From assembly GCA_024236295.1 (NCBI GenBank), contig JACKKT010000006.1, positions 146,230 to 210,229 on the forward strand: DNA of 64,000 nucleotides. The letters are read 5' to 3'. Shown here in pieces: positions 1-10,100 of the stretch (its first letter is position 1; every line of letters begins with the position of its first letter). A program made the translations under genes and the position numbers. The notes under the pieces are model-generated. The model saw only the letters and a program-made list of their open reading frames with translations, was not told the DNA's origin and did not search any database. This DNA is from Kordiimonadaceae bacterium (lineage in GTDB: Bacteria > Pseudomonadota > Alphaproteobacteria > Sphingomonadales > Emcibacteraceae).

Positions 1-2020
1 AGAGTTGATCATTACCGTCACCGCCGTTGAGATAGTCGTTGCCGTCACCGCCCGTGAGATTATCGTCACCGCCGTAACCATATTCATAAACGTTTTCAGT
101 TGATCCCGAAGCATCAAACGTATCATCGCCGTCTCCGCCGTAAGCACGTTCAATACTAGATTCCGTCATATCAACCTTGACGCCGTCTTCGCCTTGAACA
201 CGAACACTATCAGTGCCTTTACCACCATCAATCTTCTTGTCATCGGCATCGACATAAAGCGTATCATTGCCAGCGCCGCCAGAAAGACTGTCCGCTCCTT
301 CGCCGCCAATCAGCGTATCGTTACCGTCGCCACCAGAGAGTTGATCATTACCGTCACCGCCGTTGAGATAGTCGTTGCCGTCACCGCCCGTGAGATTATC
401 GTCACCGCCGTAACCATATTCATAAACGTTTTCAGTTGATCCCGAAGCATCAAACGTATCATCGCCGTCTCCGCCGTAAGCACGTTCAATACTAGATTCC
501 GTCATATCAACCTTGACGCCGTCTTCGCCTTGAACACGAACACTATCAGTGCCTTTACCACCATCAATCTTCTTGTCATCGGCATCGACATAAAGCGTAT
601 CATTGCCAGCGCCGCCAGAAAGACTGTCCGCTCCTTCGCCGCCAATCAGCGTATCGTTACCGTCGCCACCAGAGAGTTGATCATTACCGTCACCGCCGTT
701 GAGATAGTCGTTGCCGTCACCGCCCGTGAGATTATCGTCACCGCCGTAACCATATTCATAAACGTTTTCAGTTGATCCCGAAGCATCAAACGTATCATCG
801 CCGTCTCCGCCGTAAGCACGTTCAATACTAGATTCCGTCATATCAACCTTGACGCCGTCTTCGCCTTGAACACGAACACTATCAGTGCCTTTACCACCAT
901 CAATCTTCTTGTCATCGGCATCGACATAAAGCGTATCATTGCCAGCGCCGCCAGAAAGACTGTCCGCTCCTTCGCCGCCAATCAGCGTATCGTTACCGTC
1001 GCCACCAGAGAGTTGATCATTACCGTCACCGCCGTTGAGATAGTCGTTGCCGTCACCGCCCGTGAGATTATCGTCACCGCCGTAACCATATTCATAAACG
1101 TTTTCAGTTGATCCCGAAGCATCAAACGTATCATCGCCGTCACCACCGTAAGCACGTTCAATACTAGATTCCGTCATATCAACCTTGACGCCGTCTTCGC
1201 CTTGAACACGGACACTATCAGTGCCTTTACCACCATCAATCTTCTTGTCATCGGCATCGACATAAAGCGTGTCATTACCAGCGCCGCCAGAAAGACTGTC
1301 CGCTCCTTCGCCGCCAATCAGCGTATCGTTACCGTCGCCACCAGAGAGTTGATCATTACTGTCACCGCCGTTGAGATAGTCGTTGCCGTCACCGCCCGTG
1401 AGATTGTCGTCACCGCCGTAACCATATTCATAAACGTTTTCAGATGATCCCGAAGCATCAAACGTATCATCGCCGTCTCCGCCGTAAGCACGTTCAATAC
1501 TAGATTCCGTCATATCAACCTTGACGCCGTCTTCGCCTTGAACACGAACACTATCAGTGCCTTTACCACCATCAATCTTCTTGTCATCGGCATCGACATA
1601 AAGCGTATCATTGCCAGCGCCGCCAGAAAGACTGTCCGCTCCTTCGCCGCCAATCAGCGTATCGTTACCGTCGCCACCAGAGAGTTGATCATTACCGTCA
1701 CCGCCGTTGAGATAGTCGTTGCCGTCACCGCCCGTGAGATTATCGTCACCGCCGTAACCATATTCATAAACGTTTTCAGTTGATCCCGAAGCATCAAACG
1801 TATCATCGCCGTCACCACCGTAAGCACGTTCAATACTAGATTCCGTCATATCAACCTTGACGCCGTCTTCGCCTTGAACACGGACACTATCAGTGCCTTT
1901 ACCACCATCAATCTTCTTGTCATCGGCATCGACATAAAGCGTGTCATTACCAGCGCCGCCAGAAAGACTGTCCGCTCCTTCGCCGCCAATCAGCGTATCG
2001 TTACCGTCGCCACCAGAGAG
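1..2020 (-). repeat. 336-bp tandem repeats encoding RTX nonapeptides
   Basis: Near-identical units start at 194, 530, 866, 1202, 1538 and 1874 (exact 336-bp spacing, 112 codons), with a partial unit before 194 and divergence after about 2020. The units differ at only a few sites. A linked set of variants occurs around 1138-1280 and again at 1810-1950, exactly 672 bp apart, while the unit between them has the standard bases. The near identity, including synonymous positions, indicates recent expansion or gene conversion. The copy number could be wrong in a short-read assembly. Confidence 0.95.
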
Positions 2021-4438
2021 TTGATCATTACTCGCACCACCATTAAGATAGTCGTTGCCTCCGTTACCTATAATTTGATCATTCTCAGAAGTTCCTCTTA
2101 GAACATTGTTTGAATCATCTCCTTCGATAATATTTATGACATTATCATCATTGATTGTAATGTTCAGTGTCGAAGTCGAAGTCGCCCCGTCATCATCAAC
2201 AATCGTTACCTCGAAACTATCTGATCCATTATAATCTGCATCCGGTGTATATTCATAAGATCCATCAGCCTTAACGGTGATCGATCCGTGTTCAGTATCG
2301 AATGTACCTGTATTTTCAACTTCTATTTTGCCATCAACGTCACTGTCGTTCTTTAATACGTTACCGCTAATTACTGTGTCTTCCTCGCCACTTATTTTAT
2401 CATCCGATGCTACAGGTCCATCATTGACATCAGAAACTGACAACTCAAGGGTCGAAGTCGAGGTCGCACCATCGTCATCAACAATCGTCACCTCGAAACT
2501 ATCTGATCCATTATAATCTGCATCCGGTGTATATTCATAAGATCCATCAGCCTTAACGGTGATCGATCCGTGTTCAGTATCGAATGTACCTGTATTTTCA
2601 ACTTCTATTTTGCCATCAACGTCACTGTCGTTCTTTAATACGTTGCCGCTAATCACTGAATCTTCATCGCCACTTGCTTTATCATCCGATGCTAGGGGAC
2701 CGTCATTAACATCAGAAACTACTACATTAACTGATTCTGTTGCAGTCGCTATATCAGTTCCATCAACCGATTGAGCGGTTACTGTTAATTCAAAACTTCC
2801 AGAAAACTCTTCCGGAGCTGTAATCGTAAGACCACCTAGATCCTCCGGTGCCAAGCTCCATGTACCATCCCCGTTATTAATACCTGCTGACAATTCAGCA
2901 CCTTCAGGTACATCCGAGATTTGGATCGTGTGGGTTTCAGAACTATCGGTTACGGCAGATTGAATATTTAAAGATATTCCCGTGTCTTCCGCACCTGTTG
3001 CAATAGCACCAAGTTCAACATCACTTGTATCAAAGGACAATGTACCTGACCACGGCATCGTCTCGTAGCCATCACTGCCTGGTTTATCGTAAAATGCGTC
3101 TTCAGCTTCAATCGTTACACCGCCTGAATAAGTTCCATCACCATTCGCTTCTCCACCGATATTAAGCTTATCAACGATCAGGTTGCGGTCTTCGCCTGAA
3201 ACACCATCACCATCTTTATCCCCGCGACCTTCCCATGCGTCATTTACGAACTTTACGTCGACGCTTGAAATATCGGTTCCCGAAGGAACTTCAACTCGAA
3301 AGTTTTCCCAACTTCCTCGTTCGGCTTCAACGGTAAAAGTTTTATGCCCGTTAACTTCGATAGCTTCACCATTTACGAATACTTGGAATTGAGGAGAACC
3401 AGCTCCAACATCATCCCCATTTTTAGGGTCGTAATGATCACCTGATATTCTAATATTGATCGGTATATCACCACTACTTTGAACGCTTAGTGTAGGAGCA
3501 TCCGCTACGCCAGTAACATCTATATCAAAACTTTGAGCAATACTGTCACTTTCTCCGTCATTCACTGAATATTTAAAACTGCCATAATCTTCACCGCTGT
3601 CGTTTTCACTTGGAGTGAATGTTAGATTAGCGATATCTGTCGCAGATATTTCTGCACCTTCGGAGATCGGTGTTCCGTCTACTGTTAGAACACCATTAGT
3701 CGGCAATTCAGTAATAGTTATATGATCGAGAAGATCACCATCTGCATCCTCATATTGAAAATCAGAAACTGAGAATCCATGCGATGAATCTTCGTCGATA
3801 GTAATCGAAGCGCCTGAAGTTGTTGGGGCAACATTATCAGGTTCTGGAGAAGCTCCAACGTCGCTGTCAGTGTTCTCATCGGTTTTTGTTTCTTCAACCG
3901 TACCTTCATCATCCTGCTCAGATGATTTCTCGCCCTCTTCATTATTTTCGGGCGCTTGAGAATTAGTGGTTTGTTCGTTTACAGTTTCCTGTTGAGGTTC
4001 ATTATTCTCTTCCGAATTAGGCGAGGCATCCTGAGCGCTGGAAGAAAATTCATTCTTTTCATTACCAAATTCCAATTCTTGGGTCGACCGTCCCGAAGAT
4101 TGCCGCTCTTGATTTTGGCTTTGTCGCTCTGATGCTGAATTATTATGTAACGTTTGTTGGGAATCGGAAAGGCCTCCAAAGTCAGCTTTAGGACTTAAAT
4201 CTCTATCTGTTTCTAAAGTATTAGAGTCAGAAGCTGCTGAATTGGAATCTTTTAGTTCTTCTGCGTTTGCGCTTTCAACAAAACTTTCGTCTTGTTCTTG
4301 TTCGGTTACAAAATAATTTGATAGATTACTATCTTTGTCGCCGTCTAGTTGAGGTTTTTCGTCCTCATAAACTTGAGGTTGTCGTTCTTTTTGAACGTGA
4401 ACATCATTTGAATCGTCGAAAATTGTTTTCTTTGCCAT
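1..4438 (-). CDS. Giant RTX/cadherin-like adhesin, C-terminus cut by window edge
   Basis: The frame stays open from ATG 4438 to the window edge, giving about 1479 codons with no stop. Residues 1-200 are an acidic Q/N/S-rich linker without a Sec signal. About 203-325 is a cadherin-like domain. About 325-465 resembles a CBM60-type calcium-dependent xylan-binding module (FVNDAWEG followed by EDRNLIVD). About 465-575 is an Ig-like domain. Two nearly identical 94-residue VCBS/cadherin-like repeats follow (about 575-760). From about residue 785 to the edge there are glycine/aspartate calcium-binding nonapeptides of GGDGNDxLx type in 112-residue super-repeats. This architecture is typical of type I-secreted, LapA-like surface adhesins, whose secretion signal would be at the missing C-terminus. 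No type I secretion genes are in the window. No clear ribosome site precedes the ATG. Confidence 0.88.
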   Translation of the reverse strand, partial: MAKKTIFDDSNDVHVQKERQPQVYEDEKPQLDGDKDSNLSNYFVTEQEQDESFVESANAEELKDSNSAASDSNTLETDRDLSPKADFGGLSDSQQTLHNNSASERQSQNQERQSSGRSTQELEFGNEKNEFSSSAQDASPNSEENNEPQQETVNEQTTNSQAPENNEEGEKSSEQDDEGTVEETKTDENTDSDVGASPEPDNVAPTTSGASITIDEDSSHGFSVSDFQYEDADGDLLDHITITELPTNGVLTVDGTPISEGAEISATDIANLTFTPSENDSGEDYGSFKYSVNDGESDSIAQSFDIDVTGVADAPTLSVQSSGDIPINIRISGDHYDPKNGDDVGAGSPQFQVFVNGEAIEVNGHKTFTVEAERGSWENFRVEVPSGTDISSVDVKFVNDAWEGRGDKDGDGVSGEDRNLIVDKLNIGGEANGDGTYSGGVTIEAEDAFYDKPGSDGYETMPWSGTLSFDTSDVELGAIATGAEDTGISLNIQSAVTDSSETHTIQISDVPEGAELSAGINNGDGTWSLAPEDLGGLTITAPEEFSGSFELTVTAQSVDGTDIATATESVNVVVSDVNDGPLASDDKASGDEDSVISGNVLKNDSDVDGKIEVENTGTFDTEHGSITVKADGSYEYTPDADYNGSDSFEVTIVDDDGATSTSTLELSVSDVNDGPVASDDKISGEEDTVISGNVLKNDSDVDGKIEVENTGTFDTEHGSITVKADGSYEYTPDADYNGSDSFEVTIVDDDGATSTSTLNITINDDNVINIIEGDDSNNVLRGTSENDQIIGNGGNDYLNGGASNDQLSGGDGNDTLIGGEGADSLSGGAGNDTLYVDADDKKIDGGKGTDSVRVQGEDGVKVDMTESSIERAYGGDGDDTFDASGSTENVYEYGYGGDDNLTGGDGNDYLNGGDGNDQLSGGDGNDTLIGGEGADSLSGGAGNDTLYVDADDKKIDGGKGTDSVRVQGEDGVKVDMTESSIERAYGGDGDDTFDASGSSENVYEYGYGGDDNLTGGDGNDYLNGGDSNDQLSGGDGNDTLIGGEGADSLSGGAGNDTLYVDADDKKIDGGKGTDSVRVQGEDGVKVDMTESSIERAYGGDGDDTFDASGSTENVYEYGYGGDDNLTGGDGNDYLNGGDGNDQLSGGDGNDTLIGGEGADSLSGGAGNDTLYVDADDKKIDGGKGTDSVRVQGEDGVKVDMTESSIERAYGGDGDDTFDASGSTENVYEYGYGGDDNLTGGDGNDYLNGGDGNDQLSGGDGNDTLIGGEGADSLSGGAGNDTLYVDADDKKIDGGKGTDSVRVQGEDGVKVDMTESSIERAYGGDGDDTFDASGSTENVYEYGYGGDDNLTGGDGNDYLNGGDGNDQLSGGDGNDTLIGGEGADSLSGGAGNDTLYVDADDKKIDGGKGTDSVRVQGEDGVKVDMTESSIERAYGGDGDDTFDASGSTENVYEYGYGGDDNLTGGDGNDYLNGGDGNDQL
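2277..2840 (-). repeat. 282-bp tandem duplication of a cadherin-like domain
   Basis: Two copies of a 282-bp (94-codon) unit are seen, for example 2277 and 2559 in the same phase. They encode VCBS/cadherin-like domains of the adhesin that differ by a handful of residues. They lie between the Ig-like domain and the RTX block. Confidence 0.85.
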
Positions 4439-4556
4439 ATTAAATTTGCCCAAACGTTTTAATATTACCCCCGTATACGAATACCTGTGGAAGGTAAATT
4501 TTTGATTGAGAAATATGGTTAATTAGAAAATTTAATTACCTCGAGAGCAAAATATA

Positions 4557-4627
4557 TTGACTGTCCGCTTTGGGTCGGAAGCAGTCATATGATGAGTGGC
4601 TGCAAACGACCCAAAGCAGACAGTCAA
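4557..4627. repeat. Paired hairpin repeat (71 bp, terminal inverted repeats)
   Basis: The left arm 4557-4577 and right arm 4607-4627 are 21-bp inverted repeats with one mismatch, containing the family core GCTTTGGGTCG. It lies in the shared upstream region of the divergent adhesin and TPR genes, so it cannot simply be a terminator. It is the most complete, MITE-like copy of the family. Confidence 0.8.
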
Positions 4628-4706
4628 ATATAGTATTGGATAAGACTTTGCAAACAGGCATAAGACTGTCATTATCTATAGCAGATATAGATAAGTTAAA
4701 ATTGGG

Positions 4707-6854
4707 GTGTATGTGCGAATAATTTCTGTAATTTTTATTTTTATTTACTCTTTCACATTTTCTGCTTTTGCCCAAATGCCGAAGCAGGACATCTTGAAAT
4801 ATTTGGACGCTGGTGAAATTGACAAAGCTCATCAGGTATTTATGTCCTATGCCCCGCCATATAAGAATATTGGCAGATCATATATAGCAATGGCAAAATA
4901 TTTGGGTAAGTCATATCGGCCTTCCCTTTTGAAGATTGCTTATGAGAAAAACCCGAATGACTGGCATACAATTATTGAATATGCCAATGCTCTTTTGGAA
5001 ACTGATGTAGTAGAAAGTGATAAGCTTTTTTACAAAGCGATAGAGAACGGACTTTTGCCTGTTGATTGTCCCCCTCAATTTATAGGTGAAATTTCTTTTT
5101 GCGGCTCAAAATATGAAGCATATAGGTTGAACCGCTGGCACTACAAACAAAATATCGATGCGCAAATAAATTTCTTCAAACGAAATCTTGAGATTTTTCC
5201 TGATAATTTGAAATTGCAGTATGAACTTGCTCAGTTGTTATATAAAAAAGGGGATTTTGATGAAGCCTTAAAAGTGGCTGCAAATGTCTCAGCAAAGTCT
5301 GACAATGGTTATGAAGCGCAGTATTTATATCTTAGTTACTTATATAATCTTGGATATACAGATAAATTATTTGCTGAACTCCCACGCATATTAAAAATTA
5401 AAAATCAAGAGTTCCACCGGCTGAACGGTGGAGCACTTAGTAACTTTATTTTGTTTTCTGAGGAAAAAGAGGAAACTCAAAAACTTCTTCTCAAAATAAC
5501 TGAAACCTTTCCCACGAACCCTTATGTTCAGATGTCATATGGAATGTTTATGGAATATAAGGGAAAGTTAAATGAGGCAGAAAAATATTATCGAAAGTCT
5601 GTCCCGCTTATGGATACGTTTGATGATTTGAGAGCTGATTTTCTGGATAATTCAAGGTTTTCTCAGGGCTTAAAAATGACCCCTGAGCTTCGAAAAATTT
5701 GGATAGGAAAAAGCAGAAAGGTGTTGAACCGATACATTGATGAAATGATAGGATCAATTATCTATAACCCTTATTCACTGGTGCGACTGGATAATCATTT
5801 TGAAGGTTTGTCAGATACCCACATTCAGAAATTATATGATAAGGAAAGAAACAAACCCGACGTAAAGCCGGTATTATTCCATGTCTTTGCAGATTATTTT
5901 GAGAGAAATAACGTTGAAGTAGCATTAAAGATAATTAAAGAAGGCATTGAAAAATTTCCAAAGGAAAGATGGCTATACGTTAGCTACATTCAAATTGCTG
6001 ATATACTGACTGCCTCACAAAGAAAATTGTATGGTATTAATATTACCGAATTAAAAGAAAACTTTTTTCATTATCCACCATCAAAAAGTGACTGGTTACC
6101 ATTTAATTTTGAAAAAAATATTACTGATGAAGAGTTGGAATTTTGGTACAAAATGCGATTGTCTGAATATTCAAACAATTTCTATGCATATCTTTATTAT
6201 TCAAATTTTCTAAAGAAAAAAGGAAGGCTGGATGAAGCAAATAACATACTTGACGAAGGTGAGGTTGTATTAAGGAAGCATTTAAAAAACCACCCCACTG
6301 ACGCTGACATGGTTGAAAACTTTGCCTTTCTGCTACGTGATAAAGGTAAAATTAATGAGGCTACCCATCAATTTAAAAAATTATCAAAAATGGAAAATGG
6401 TAGAGCGGACGAAGTCTTACTCAGAAAAGTTTATTATACCGATCAACTGGTCTTGGTTAAAGACTGGAAGGGAATGATTAAAGCCTTCTTTGAATATTTA
6501 CAGTTGTTTAAACAGACACAGAAACCCTGGGATGTTTATTATGGTCGAATAAAAGGCAGAGTTGAAGAAGCACTTATTTTTAACAATGAAGTTTCGGGTA
6601 TTGATCAGCTAATAATGGATGAAATTAAAAAATATCCGAATTTATCTCAGCCTTATGAAGACTATGGGGTTTATTTTTTGAAAAAAGGTAAAACTGAGTA
6701 TGCCAGGGAAATGTTTAATAAAGCATATGACGATGATTATAGATTACTCGAATATTTAAGAGATATGTATTTTAAGGAATTGGATGAGGGAAATGTTGAA
6801 AATGTTCAAACTCTAAAATCTGTTATCCAAAAAATAATTGAGATGAAATTATAA
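4707..6854 (+). CDS. Secreted TPR-repeat protein, function unknown
   Basis: This 715-residue protein starts at GTG 4707 after a weak GGGG ribosome site. A Sec signal peptide (hydrophobic residues 5-20, cleavage after SAFAQ) is followed by an almost wholly helical protein. It has recurrent TPR/HAT-type pairs, for example NPYVQMSYGMFMEYKGKLNEA near residue 270 and a similar YGVYFLKKGKTEYAREMF near 650. I recognise no catalytic motif. It is divergent from the adhesin across a spacer carrying a hairpin repeat, and its base composition is very AT-rich like the rest of the island. It is probably a periplasmic scaffold or assembly factor, but that is only inference from TPR content. Confidence 0.75.
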   Translation: MYVRIISVIFIFIYSFTFSAFAQMPKQDILKYLDAGEIDKAHQVFMSYAPPYKNIGRSYIAMAKYLGKSYRPSLLKIAYEKNPNDWHTIIEYANALLETDVVESDKLFYKAIENGLLPVDCPPQFIGEISFCGSKYEAYRLNRWHYKQNIDAQINFFKRNLEIFPDNLKLQYELAQLLYKKGDFDEALKVAANVSAKSDNGYEAQYLYLSYLYNLGYTDKLFAELPRILKIKNQEFHRLNGGALSNFILFSEEKEETQKLLLKITETFPTNPYVQMSYGMFMEYKGKLNEAEKYYRKSVPLMDTFDDLRADFLDNSRFSQGLKMTPELRKIWIGKSRKVLNRYIDEMIGSIIYNPYSLVRLDNHFEGLSDTHIQKLYDKERNKPDVKPVLFHVFADYFERNNVEVALKIIKEGIEKFPKERWLYVSYIQIADILTASQRKLYGINITELKENFFHYPPSKSDWLPFNFEKNITDEELEFWYKMRLSEYSNNFYAYLYYSNFLKKKGRLDEANNILDEGEVVLRKHLKNHPTDADMVENFAFLLRDKGKINEATHQFKKLSKMENGRADEVLLRKVYYTDQLVLVKDWKGMIKAFFEYLQLFKQTQKPWDVYYGRIKGRVEEALIFNNEVSGIDQLIMDEIKKYPNLSQPYEDYGVYFLKKGKTEYAREMFNKAYDDDYRLLEYLRDMYFKELDEGNVENVQTLKSVIQKIIEMKL

Positions 6855-7185
6855 ATGCTTTAAATTTCTCCATTCAAAAAACTAAAAATATAAATTTTTG
6901 ATCATTTTTGACCATTCTCTATATGTCTGCTTCCGACCCAAAGCAGACAGTTGCAAAACGCCAATTTGATCACATATATCAATTTTATAACAAATAACCT
7001 AAGTCTGGCTTTTCTCCTATTAAGGACTAAATGTCTGGGTTTATGAATCCAAGTACAGAATTTAATTTTAGGATTTATAATTTTTTAATCAAAAAAATAT
7101 AATGTGTTTTCAGAAATTATATAAAAAAAATATTTTCATTAATAAGCAGATGAAAATAAGGGGTTTGTAGGAAAGTATTTTTGGA
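6855..7185. other. AT-rich spacer
   Basis: This 331-bp spacer between the TPR gene and the cyclase gene holds one hairpin repeat (6925-6948). Otherwise it is A/T-rich sequence presumably holding the promoter of the downstream gene. I see no gene or RNA in it. Confidence 0.6.
6925..6948. repeat. Hairpin repeat
   Basis: GTCTGCTT (6925-6932) and AAGCAGAC (6941-6948) form a perfect 8-bp stem around the 8-nt loop CCGACCCA. The loop is the complement of the TGGGTCGG loop found in other copies, so this copy is in the opposite orientation. Confidence 0.8.
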
Positions 7186-10100
7186 ATGTTAAGAAGTCTG
7201 GTTTTTGTTTTTTTAATTTTTTTCTCAATTTTAAATGCTTTTGCACAAAGTGATCTTAATTCAGTTTCCCTGACCGATGAGGAAAGGGACTGGATTTCCC
7301 GTCATCCGAGCGTGACGGCCTCCAGCAATACAGGGTATGCTCCGATTGATTTTATGAGCGCGGGCAACCCGGCCGGCTTATCCATTGATTATGTGAAGCT
7401 TCTGGCAAGCAAGGTCGGATTGAATGTCGAATTCGTGAATTATGGAACATGGTCCAAGATGCTTGAAATGGCAAAAGCCAATCAGCTGGATATTGTCCAT
7501 ACCCTTTCAAAAAACGGGGATCGGGAAAAATATTTCATTTTTTCCGACCCATATGTGAGAATTCCCGTCGCCCTTTACGGCAGAAAAGGATCACAAAGAA
7601 TTAAGAATGTTAATGATCTTAAGAATAAAAAAATCGGAGTCATTAAAAACCATATTGTCACCGCCACTTATGAGACCAAACTTCCTGATTTAGAGTATAT
7701 TGTTTTTGACAATAATACCGAGGCGTTAAAAGCACTGAGCGACGGTGAAATTGACATTTACCCCGGTGACGTTACAGCCATTGAATCCAACATCAGTCAA
7801 AATAATATCCAAGGACTGGAAATTGTCGGTGACGATCCTATCATCGGTAAAGAGGGAATAGACCAAAGAATTGCCGTTTCCAGGGAAAATCCCAAATTAA
7901 TGTCAATTTTAAAAAAGGCCATGGCCGGCGTATCAGACGAAGAATATAAGGCTATTTCCAATAAATGGTTAGGCAACATGCCGATCCAAAATGATATAAG
8001 GCTTACCGAAGAGGAACGAGACTGGATCACATCGCACCCCGTTATCACGGCAACCAATGAAACGGATTATGCGCCCTTTGACTTTGTTGAAGAGGGCGTA
8101 GCGACCGGTTATTCAATTGATTATTTAAACCTTATTGCCAACAAACTTGGCCTTAAAATCAATTTTATTACAGGGAACAGCTGGGCCGAACAGATAGATC
8201 AGGCGAAATCACAGGAAATAGATATTGTCCACTCCATCAGGAAAACGGCGGACAGGGAAAAATATTTAAATTTCACATCATCTTATATTTCTATCCCAAC
8301 GGTTTATTACGGGAAAACAGGGGCCGCCCCAATAACAAATCTGAATGATCTTAAAGGTAAAAAGATTGGGGCCATAGAAGGCTGGAATTCTACCGAAATC
8401 TATAAAAAAAATTACCCGCAGCTTGACCTTGTATATTTTAATTCAGTCCGAGAAGCACTTGTGGGACTATCGATCGGTAAAATAGACGTATTTTCTAATA
8501 ATCTTTTTGTCACAGATTATCTGATCCACAAGCATTTTATTCCTCACATTGAGGTTATCGGCAATGAGTTTCTGCCGGAGATCGGGCAAGAAACATTTTT
8601 GCATATTGGTACACGTAAAGACTGGCCGATATTAAGAAATATATTGCAAAAAGCCATAGATGACGTAACACCGGAAGATGTATCGGAAATCAGCACAAAA
8701 TGGTCCACGATTTCCAGTGAAAAAGACACTTTAATGCTCAGCCGAGAGGAAAAGGAATGGCTTGCTAAAAACAATTCCATAAAAGTGGCTGCCATTGATA
8801 ATATAATGCCGTATGAAATAATTGATCATCAGGACAATGTGTCAGGCCTTGTTGCAGATTATATGCAGCTGATTTCAGAAAAATTAAATCTTCATCTTGA
8901 ATGGATAAAGAATGAAACATTCTCTGATGCGCTAAATAAGACCAAGGCGGATGAAATTCAGTTAATACCCATCATTACGCCTACCGAACAACGAAAATCC
9001 GAATTGCTGTTGACCGATAGTTATGCATCAGGGGTTCATATGATTTTTGCCCGCAACGATGCCAATCTCGTTAGCAATATTGACGAACTTGCAAATAAAC
9101 GGTTTATTCAGATCAGAGGGTACGGCATCAATGAATGGCTCAACAAAAAATTTCCTAACATCATAAAAACCGAAGTAGAATCTGTCGCAGAGGCCCTGAA
9201 AAAAATATCTTCCGGAGAAGCGGATATCCTAGTTGATGATATAATAACTACTTCTTACTATATTGAGAAAAATGGCTACACAAATATCAAGATTATTGGA
9301 GCAACGGATTATATAGCGGCTGCCGCAATGGGAATTAACAAAAAATACCCGCTTTTGGCCAGTTCAATTCAGAAAGCCCTTTCCAGTATAACCCAGCTGG
9401 AAAAAGCAGAAATATCCAATAAATGGCATGTTATTAAATCTGAAACGGTAGTGGATTATACCGTTTTATTTAAATATTTAGGCGTCGCGCTTTTGATTAT
9501 TGTGTTTATTTTATATTGGAATCAGAAACTTAGATCTGAAATTCACAAAAATACGATATTGCAAAATCAGTTACAGGAAGAAAAGGAAAATGTGACTGAG
9601 GCATTGAAAAAAGTGAATGAGCAATATTTGGAGTTAGAATATCAGGCGAGCACGATCGAGGAATCTGCTGTAAAAAATATTGAGTTGCTTGAAGATTTGG
9701 CAATAGCCGAGGATACGGTTCAACAAAAAAATAAATTCCTTAAGGATATTATGGACAATACAGGCCACGGGATTGCGGTGTTTGACAAATTTCTCAGACT
9801 GGCCGCCTGGAATAATACATTCCAGGAATTATTGGGTCTTAACAACTGTGAATATAAAGAAGAAATGCCATTAAAAGAATTTTTTGAAATGAATCTGAAA
9901 AACGGCAGTAAATACGATCTAAATATTGATGAATATATTGAACAGTTAAAACTCAGGATTAAAAATAGAGAAGAGTGCAATGAGTTTACTTGGGATCGAA
10001 CCCATAATAATAAAATCATAAACACTTCTCAAAGAATAATGGATGATGGTTCTGTAATAAATACATACAGAGATGTTACGGCAGAGAGAAATGAAGAAAG

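Noticed and set aside
1..2020. CRISPR-like regular repeats
   Set aside because: The period is 336 bp with no unique spacers, and the repeats are in-frame coding.
194..2101. Six similar short plus-strand frames of about 81 codons
   Set aside because: They are antisense shadows of the 336-bp RTX repeats. The minus-strand frame is continuous, reads as GGDGND calcium-binding repeats and explains the periodicity.
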